DNA of 64,000 nucleotides from Callaeas wilsoni (taxonomy: Eukaryota > Chordata > Aves > Passeriformes > Callaeidae): assembly GCA_013398955.1 (NCBI GenBank), contig VWPU01018702.1, forward strand, positions 1 to 64,000, written 5' to 3'. Shown here one piece after another: positions 40,694-64,000 of this stretch. Below the pieces are notes generated by a model. That model had not been told where the DNA came from, ran no database searches, and worked only from the letters and a program-made list of their open reading frames with translations. The first letter of the stretch is position 1, and every line of letters starts with the position of its first letter. A program made the position numbers and the translations under genes.

Positions 40694-41027
40694 ATAAACC
40701 TCCCCTACCAGTTTCTACTTCAATGCCTTCACATAGCACACAATGCTACATTATTAAGAATTATTTTATGTGGTTGGTTTATTACTAATCCTCAGACTAA
40801 GCTAAGTAATGCCTAGGAGAGAACTGTCTTAATGAGACAGTTTATATTACAGAAAGCATTCCAAGGTTTTTCATGTGGAAGGTGGGGAAGCTTACCATCA
40901 TCCCGTAAGCACTTTGTACAGCTGCTGACTGGCCTGCAGGGAGCCACAGTTCCAGCAAGCATGTTTAAACCTTTATTAAACAAGTCTCTCGCACTCGTAT
41001 CCTTAAAACAATTTCCTGATCCTTTCC

Positions 41028-41100
41028 ACAAGCCACTTGCCTCTTCTTCAAAATCTCTTCTTGCAAAACACTTCATTTATAAATGTTACACTTCTGCTGT
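41028..41100 (+). repeat. Imperfect direct repeat, copy 2
   Basis: Second copy of the 40399-40473 segment, 629 bases downstream in the same orientation, with the microsatellite between the copies. Either a local duplication or two pieces of an unrecognised repeat family. Confidence 0.75.
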
Positions 41101-41537
41101 TTCAAATATTTGACATAATCTCTTAGTGAGTGGAATGGTTGCCCAAAAGGCTGTAGAACCTCTTACATCTCTCCCCAGCACACCTGAAGAGTAAGATCCT
41201 GAGAGCTGAGTATGATCTGGTATTCTGTGGGAGAAAAAAACTCTCAGAACAGAAGACAGATTCAGGGCATCACCTGTTAACAATAATCAGAGCCATTATT
41301 GGGGTACACAGACAGGACACTAATGTGGCAAGTCCCTTCATCTTGAGAACCGAGCAATCATTTCTCTCTTTTTCTCCAGTGTTCAATCCTTTACTTTTCT
41401 GTCTACTACCTACAGTGACTGAAAGCAAAGCTAAACAAAATATGTTTATATATATGCCATCATAGAACTTCCAGACCACCCTTTTGTGTTGCAAGTCAAC
41501 ATCGTCCCCCTCATCCATTCTCCATAGAAATTCTCCT

Positions 41538-41785
41538 TTAAAGATCACCTACTCCAACCCCCTGCAATGAGCAGGGACATCTTTAACTACGTCAGGTTGA
41601 TCAGAGGCCCATCCAACCTGGACTGGAATGTTTTCAGAGATGGGGCATCTTACCACTTCTCTGGACAAGCTGGTCCAATGTTTCACCAGCTTCACTGTGA
41701 AAAGATTCTTCCTTATATCTAATCTGAATCTACCCTCCTTTAGTTTAAAACCATTACCCCATTCTTGCTCTAAGGCAACAGTGAT
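41538..41785 (-). mobile_element. CR1 LINE fragment
   Basis: In antisense it shows the avian CR1 order: aagatcacctactccaaccc, cctgcaatgagcagggacat, cccatccaacctgg, gatggggcatcttaccactt, ttcttccttatatctaatct and taaaaccattaccccattc. 5'-truncated on the right side. Confidence 0.85.
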
Positions 41786-41799
41786 AATAACACCCAGCA

Positions 41800-43160
41800 G
41801 CAGAGTGCACAGAGGGGAAAATAAACCCTCTAGTGACTTAATTTGCCTTGGACATTTATTCCTCATGGGACTTGGCGCATTGCCATCAGTGGTGAGAATG
41901 CCAACAGAAAAAGATCTTTTGAGTATTTATTCCTTTCTCTGACCTTTCTGGAGCTAATGAATGTTTATATTGGAGAAAACAGACCAAGTTTCATACAAAA
42001 ACCTACCAACCTTCATACAGTGGCACAAACCTTTGAGCTTGGGATATTAATTCCTGTAACAATAGTAAAGGCAGCACTGTTTCTCACAAGGTAAAAGGAG
42101 TCTGAGAAGGAGAGAGAACAATTAGCCAAAGGTAAGAACCAAACAAGCAGTTTTGTTTGGACTATGAACAAAGTACAGTAGGCAGTTCTGGCCCATGCAT
42201 GTTATGACAAACCTCAGTAGCTGCAAGTACTGTATCCACTTTCCTATATGCTGATACTGAAATAAAAGGCTGCAAAACTTAGATTTGTTTTTCTCTGTGG
42301 GTAATGTAGAAAGCCTTAGTCTAGAACTCCTTCATTGCCAACATTCAAATAAATGCAATATACATTTTTTCAAGCTCACTGGGCAGTGAACATCATAGGT
42401 ACACGTGATCCAAAAAGAAATTAAGCAAGTTAATTCAGCTGTCTCCCACCAGGCCCATTTTCTTCACTGGTGGCATTACAGCTATTACATGTGGCTATTT
42501 TTAGCACTAGTAAATAGCAGTAGGACTGGTCTGTGGCAGGCATGGGAGGGAGCAATGGACTTCATTACCTATGTTGTTAAAAACTGCTTATTGAATCTTA
42601 TGAAATCACTCCGTGCTTTCCTCACCTACAGAAAATAACTCCTGTCACTCAGAAGCTCGCAGGGTTTGATTTAGTGAAGTTCTTAGGCGTTAAACCAGGA
42701 AAACCCCTTACGATTGCTCACAGAAAGCTGTTGCTGCAATCGGCAAACGCCGGGTTACTCTGCAGGGAGATGACGGAGTTCTCGGGGCCCTGGCACTGCC
42801 CAGCCAAAGCCCTCGGACGCAGGGCAGAAACCAGGCAGGGCTGCTCCTGCTCCGTGCCCTCACACGGCCCCTTCCACCCTTCAGCCCTGGCAGTTACTAG
42901 GGTTCGTGGGAGAGAGAAGGCCATCTCATCACAGATGTACGTAATAAGCAGTACCAAATGCTTCAGCATGCCCTTTAACTCTGGAATGTGTAAGAAAATG
43001 AAACTTTTTCTGCTGTCTTGGCTAATAATCCATTTTATTATAGGAGACGCTCCACCTGTACCCGTTCTTCTCCCTGTGCGGGAGACCCAAGGGGCAGATG
43101 GAGGCAGATGGGGAAGCAGCTTTCCCCCTACACTTCGCCCTAACTTAGAGGGCAGCGAGG
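41800..43160. other. Upstream flank of TXNRD3, no gene recognised
   Basis: AT-rich until about 42660, then progressively GC-richer toward the CpG island. Human TXNRD3 has a divergent neighbour (CHCHD6), but no exon resembling it was found on the - strand here. Confidence 0.45.
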
Positions 43161-43712
43161 CAGGTCAAACCCGGCCGCCCTAGGACATGGGCCGATCGCT
43201 CCACGCCGGGGTAATCGTCGCCAGCTCGGGGCCGGGCGGTCCGTGAGGGGGCAAAGAACAACCCCCAGGCCACCCGCCGCTCCGGCTGCCCTGCCCAGCG
43301 CCATCCGCCCTGCCAGCCCCGGCCGGCCGGGCGCTGAGGCGGCACCGCACGGCACGGCAAGGCACGGCCCCGCGCCCCGCCCGCTCATGCGCGCTCCCGC
43401 CGCCCTCCTGTTGGCTCACTTCACGCCCCCTCGCAGAGGGGGGAGAGGTTTACATAACGCAAGTTTTTCCTTCTCTACTTAGCCTTTAGGCGAATAGTGA
43501 CACTTTCTCCTGTAGAATAAGTAATTTTTAATTATTTTACAACGATTCATAGTGCTTGTGGCTGAAATTCAGGGCGGAGAGCTCTTCTTGGCATGTTCTC
43601 CCCCCCGCTCCCTCCGAGTAGGTCGGCCCGGCCCGTCACGCTGCCCGCTGCGGAAGGGGCGGGCGCGGCTGCGGGTCAGTGCGGCCGCCGCGGGGAAGGC
43701 ACCGGTCCCGCC

Positions 43713-59950
<16,238 letters not shown>

Positions 59951-60194
59951 ACCTGCTGTTTTACATGTTTCCGTGTTGTGCACTCTTGGTCCTGTGGAAG
60001 CTCTAATACATCCAACTGCTTTGCAGCAAAGTAAACGTTTGCATCAGTACCACTGTATGTGCTGCAGCTGGGAGTGGTGCCTTCGAGAGGCTTCCTCAGT
60101 GTAAGTTGTGTTGCACATGGGAACAGTAATGCAGCAGAGAAGTCTTGGACTGTAAATCCTGACTTAGCTTGGAATTAGCACTGCGGTGCTTTTT

Positions 60195-60240
60195 TGACGT
60201 TGTAGCTCAGAACCTTCTCATAAGGTGAGCTACGACTGAT
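60195..60240 (+). promoter_or_regulatory. SECIS element (selenocysteine insertion) in the TXNRD3 3' UTR
   Basis: Hairpin with all core parts visible: TGAC (60195-60198) opposite TGAT (60237-60240) forms the non-Watson-Crick quartet. The next 11 bases GTTGTAGCTCA (60199-60209) pair fully with TGAGCTACGAC (60226-60236), with one U-G wobble. The unpaired apical AA follows at 60211-60212, and a short extra helix CCTT/AAGG (60213-60216 with 60222-60225) closes the CTCAT loop, which makes it type II-like. It lies about 250 bases after the Sec codon. The base before the 5' TGA is T rather than the usual A, and helix I below the quartet is not obvious. Confidence 0.88.
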
Positions 60241-60616
60241 GGCTTCCAGGCAAGGCTGGGAGGTTCTTGTCTAGTCAGATGACTGAACTCCTCCTGAAGG
60301 AAATTCTTAAATTGCACAAATTAAAGCTAATGCTTCTAGTTCCAGTGTCTTGTACAAATGCTTGAAATAGAAGACAAATATATAATTGAGTGATTCTTGC
60401 CTACAGTTTACAGTTGACTGATTTATCTTTTTGATGCATTTTGTTATACTTAATTGTATGTTCAGTTGAGGCAAGATGGCATAAACAGGATGCAGTGTTG
60501 AGCAGTGCAGTTCAAGCACTAGTCTCCCATCCCAACCAGTCTAAAACTTCAGAGTAACCTAAGACCACTGTTGTTCACATTCAGTTGTTTGACCTCAGGT
60601 GACATCATGTCTTTAA

Positions 60617-60622
60617 AATAAA
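60617..60622 (+). terminator. Possible alternative polyadenylation signal AATAAA
   Basis: AATAAA within the 3' UTR, followed by a T/GT-rich run (tgtcttttgtgtc) 30 bases on. Transcripts ending here would still keep the SECIS. Confidence 0.4.
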
Positions 60623-61078
60623 AATTTGAGTTGTACATGTCTTTTGTGTCAAAGCTAAAGAGTGTAAGCGCAAGACCATGTCATTTTGCTTAAATCTGGT
60701 TTCAGCTCTGTAGTTTAAAACCTCACAGAACCCAGAATTACGTCTGTGCTGTTCCGTGGAATGCTGAAGTCTTGGAGAAGCAGACTGTCCCACTAATGCC
60801 GTAGGTGCCTGCCCGTGGAGGCAGAAGGTGGTGTACAGAGCTGTTCTGAATCACGTGGCAGCCCGGAGCAAAGACCTGCTGTGCTTTGTGTAGTGTTGTG
60901 TACTGTCAGTACTTTGACGCCCTCTTCCACCCCTAGCGTTCTCTCCTGGGGGAATTGTGCTTGAATCTGGCTCTTAGTTTTGTCCAAAGAGCTGTTTTGA
61001 AAGACTGTTCTGAACATTGTATGATAGTAACCAGTTTTTAACTATTTAATCTGTGACCTACCGTGGAATTTGAAGTTC

Positions 61079-61084
61079 AATAAA
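61079..61084 (+). terminator. Polyadenylation signal AATAAA, probable main 3' end of TXNRD3
   Basis: AATAAA followed about 40 bases later by a GT-rich stretch (gtggtttatgttg), the usual arrangement for cleavage near 61100. It is the first such combination after a 3' UTR containing the SECIS. Confidence 0.75.
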
Positions 61085-61100
61085 CAATGCATACAACACT

Positions 61101-64000
61101 CCATGCTGTCTGACCTCGTGGTTTATGTTGCCTGAGATTTTATTTGGCTTCAGTTATGTTGTTTATCCCATACAGTACTAAAACCCCTATGGACTTGTGC
61201 ATGTTGTAATCTTTTAAATGGAGAAACAAGTTGTCTTGTCACCTCTGGGGGCTTGCTCAGGAGCTCAAACGTGCCTCTGTTTGGGTGTGCAGAATTGAAC
61301 TTAGGTGAGTTCAAACTGAAAGAACAGTTTTATACCATTTCTGTATATTCCAAAAGATTCTGAATACCTTAGAGTTGTATTGTTTAACTGCAACACAGCT
61401 CGAAGATGCTCAGTAGAATCTAGTTAGTGTTAGCAAATCTTGCTGGTGTTCAAGTTTAGTAACTCTAGGAGACTGGGGGTTTTGCTCAGTGCCCAATAGC
61501 ACTGCAAAATACTCTCACTTGACAAGGGAGATGCTTGCTGAGCTGCAGGTGCTGCTTTGCTGCAGAGCTCTGGGGTGTTACTTCTTCTGGTCCTGTAGAA
61601 ATGATGACAAACTGGGAATAGCAAAGTTTACCTGATGTAGCCCTGTTGGAGAGGAAGTGAAGGAGGAAGCCGAGTCAATGAGTGCTAATTCCTGAATTTG
61701 CTATTAGTAAGCACTAATTGAATTTTATTTCAAATTGAGATTTGATTTGCAGGTTCATGTTAATTGATCGATAATTACCACTTACATATCTGTAACAGCG
61801 TCCTAATTGCAGATGTTCCTTATGTCAAGCTTGCCCCAGCTGTCAGCTCTGGGTGATACATAGAGCTGGTGGCACTGAGAACTTTTATACGGTTGCTCTG
61901 TTAAGCTTTCAACTCTCCAGTTAAAATACACAGTGAGTAGCTAATAGATGGAGGAAGTGAACATGTCATGTGTGTTTCAGTAGGCTCACGTGTAAAATAA
62001 AATGTGCTGTGACACCAAGACATAGATCTAAGCCAAAATTTTAAGCCAGACAGTAGGTGTTAGAAAAGAAGGTAAAATCTGAGAAGTGGAACCTGTAACA
62101 ACCAAATAAATGCCCTCAGTTTGGGTAGTAAGGACACTCCAGCAGTGGTGTTAAAGGCAAATTGGTGTTAACATTTCTGTTGTCATAAATGTTGTTCAAC
62201 AAATTCTGAAGAGCTGTTCTGTGTTCTTAAAACACTCTGGTATTTATTCATGCTCTTAATACCAGGAACCTTTTATAAGCTGTAGTTGAAAATGCTCAGT
62301 TGTGGCTGAAATCTGTGCTTAGCTGCTTGTCTAGATCACTGATAATTATGGCGCTCTGTATCCGGACTGGAGCTCGTGAAACAGTGGATGAACAGCAAAA
62401 CTCTGTGGTTTTTTTAACTTATTGTTGAAATTTATCCATTTCAGGTCCAGAAGTGGTTATGATTATAGTTATTGTAAACATGGGAGACACTTAATCATCA
62501 AATTAGTAGATGGCTTTCCACATAGCATAAGTTTTAATTATATCTTGAGCACTGTAATTTGTCTTTAAGTAACACAAGCAGCTAAAGCTGCCCTGTGCAA
62601 GAGCTGTGGGGGCAAGTCAGAGACCAAAGGGGGAGCTGAATATTCTGTAATAAGCCTTGAAATGCCAAAATTAGACACAAAAGATTGTTCCTGGCTAACT
62701 GAACTGTTTAAAGCTTCTGATTCTCACAGTTCCCCTTGGAGATGCTTTTGACAAAGACTTGAAGTATTTACCCTTTTTCAGCATGTCTCATACTGGAAGA
62801 AAATTGAAAAATAGGGTTGGTTTTTTTCCTTAGCTCTGAACTGGAGTTTAAAGTACATATTTAAATCCTGTGCTTGTCAAGCCTTCCCTGAATATTGGCA
62901 AGGGAAAAATTCCTGGATGTGCCTTAGAAGAGTCAGGAACAACAGAGGAAGGAAGGATCAACCATTTTAACTAAAAATAGTAGTGGATCTATTGAATGTC
63001 ATGTGCTTTGTGGTGCTTGCTCTGCAAGGGGAGAAATGTTCAAATTACCAAAATCAGCTGTAAAATTGTCTGCAGCAGATGGATCTGAACAGAAAAGAAA
63101 AATGTGACTCTTATGTAGAGGTTCAAGTAGAGATAGCCAAGTTTGGAGTTTTTTTGACCTATAGTATTTTTTACTAGTTTTTCTTGAAATAATTTGCCAC
63201 TCTTACAGTGCATACAGTTCAAATGTTACAGAGGTGAAAATCTAAAAGCTTCTAGTTTCTACATAGAAAAAGTTGTCTTAAAAAAAAAAAAAGACTTTTT
63301 GGAAGATTTATTTGTAGGGTTTGCAACCATTTACCAGCTTTGTGGTTTTGACCACTGAGAGGACCAGAAGTGTTATTTCTTTAGTCAACTTGGTTAAAAA
63401 TTACTACTGCACTCTTTTCTGAGATACAAGAGTTTCGGGGTTCAGTGTGTACCGTGGCCTGTAAGGAATTTGGTTTGTCTCCCTTTCCCACTACACGTTC
63501 CCTGCTGGGCTGGATGTGCCCTGGCCGTGCTGCTGCGCCGTGCCTGCCTCTGCAGGTGCCCCGAAGCTGTGAGTGTGTGGACTGGGAACGCAGTGAACCC
63601 GAGAGCCTGGACAAGAAACTCCCTTTGAGCAGTGCTTGCACTGCGGTTGCTGTTTGCTTTTCACAGAGGCTGATGGCTGTGGGTAGATGCTGGCAGGGTT
63701 CAGCACTGCTTTGCCTTGTAAAAATGTGACTCTTGGAAACCTGGCACTGACTGCCTTATGTAACCTTCCCTTGGACGTGCTCTGACTTGGGGCTTGCGTG
63801 GTGTGTGGGCGAGGGCATTTCAGGGCAGGGATGGGGTCTGGGCCATGGCAGCTGTGACGGAGTGGAAGTCACGGGGCTGGAGTTGTGCATTGGGAGGGCA
63901 GGGGGCCCACACTGGCACAGGTTGGGCAGAAGAGGAAAAACTTGGTGGATGGGGAAGGATTGGTTTTATCTGGGATTTTTCACTCACCTCTTCTTTTCCT
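61101..64000. other. Downstream intergenic DNA, nothing recognised
   Basis: AT-rich until about 63430, then moderately GC-rich to the window end. Open frames at 63381-63729 on both strands are short, overlap each other and carry no domain. No transposon or RNA gene recognised. Confidence 0.45.

Larger units (their letters stand above)
59951..61100 (+). other. TXNRD3 3' untranslated region
   Basis: Runs from the TAA stop to about 16 bases past the polyadenylation signal at 61079. It includes the SECIS hairpin and an earlier AATAAA at 60617. The end is estimated from the signal, not observed. Confidence 0.75.

Noticed and set aside
41549..41866. 105-codon open frame on the - strand
   Set aside because: It lies mostly in the non-coding 3' region of a CR1 fragment.
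42674..43183. 169-codon open frame just upstream of the TXNRD3 promoter
   Set aside because: No known domain, low-complexity GC-rich end, not in frame or spliceable to exon 1 in any evident way.
41800..43600. First exon of a divergent CHCHD6 gene sharing the promoter
   Set aside because: Looked for its N-terminal coding pattern on the - strand and found none; the neighbour must lie elsewhere or start further away.

Overview
This is a 64 kb piece of vertebrate nuclear DNA, most probably from a bird. It is intron-rich, has low repeat content, and the recognisable interspersed repeats are CR1-type LINE fragments, a few MIR-like SINE relics and a (TATTC)12 microsatellite; nothing looks like a mammalian Alu, B1 or L1. 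A non-avian sauropsid cannot be strictly excluded, because CR1 and the old SINEs are shared across amniotes.

One gene can be read completely: TXNRD3, thioredoxin-glutathione reductase (TGR), a selenoprotein on the + strand. Sixteen coding exons between 43713 and 59950 join in frame to 607 residues: a glutaredoxin domain (exons 1-4) with a dithiol CPYC active site, an FAD/NADPH disulfide reductase module (exons 4-13) with CVNVGC, and a dimerisation domain (exons 13-16) with the His/Glu dyad. It ends in Gly-Cys-Sec-Gly, where the in-frame TGA at 59942-59944 must be read as selenocysteine. A well-formed type-II-like SECIS hairpin lies about 250 bases downstream in the 3' UTR (60195-60240), and the polyadenylation signal is at 61079. 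The promoter side is a CpG-rich stretch around 43170-44060. Intron 9 is a GC-AG intron and intron 6 has a GTNNGT tandem donor.

The first 42.6 kb hold no gene that I can name. They contain MIR-like relics, CR1 fragments of younger avian type and of an older amniote type, a GC-rich island at 12590-12990, an octamer-motif cluster at 14159-14193, a TCF/LEF-like inverted repeat at 11403-11435, the microsatellite at 40634 flanked by a 75-bp direct repeat, and two weak candidate exons of unknown genes (start of window, + strand; 18067-18141, - strand). The introns of TXNRD3 carry further CR1 fragments (introns 1, 4 and 7). The last 2.9 kb after the polyadenylation site look like ordinary intergenic DNA.

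How the parts work together: the glutaredoxin domain, the flavoprotein core and the selenocysteine tail form one electron relay from NADPH through FAD, the CVNVGC dithiol and the partner subunit's Cys-Sec pair to thioredoxin or to the enzyme's own glutaredoxin site. The SECIS element is what lets the ribosome read the penultimate TGA as selenocysteine.
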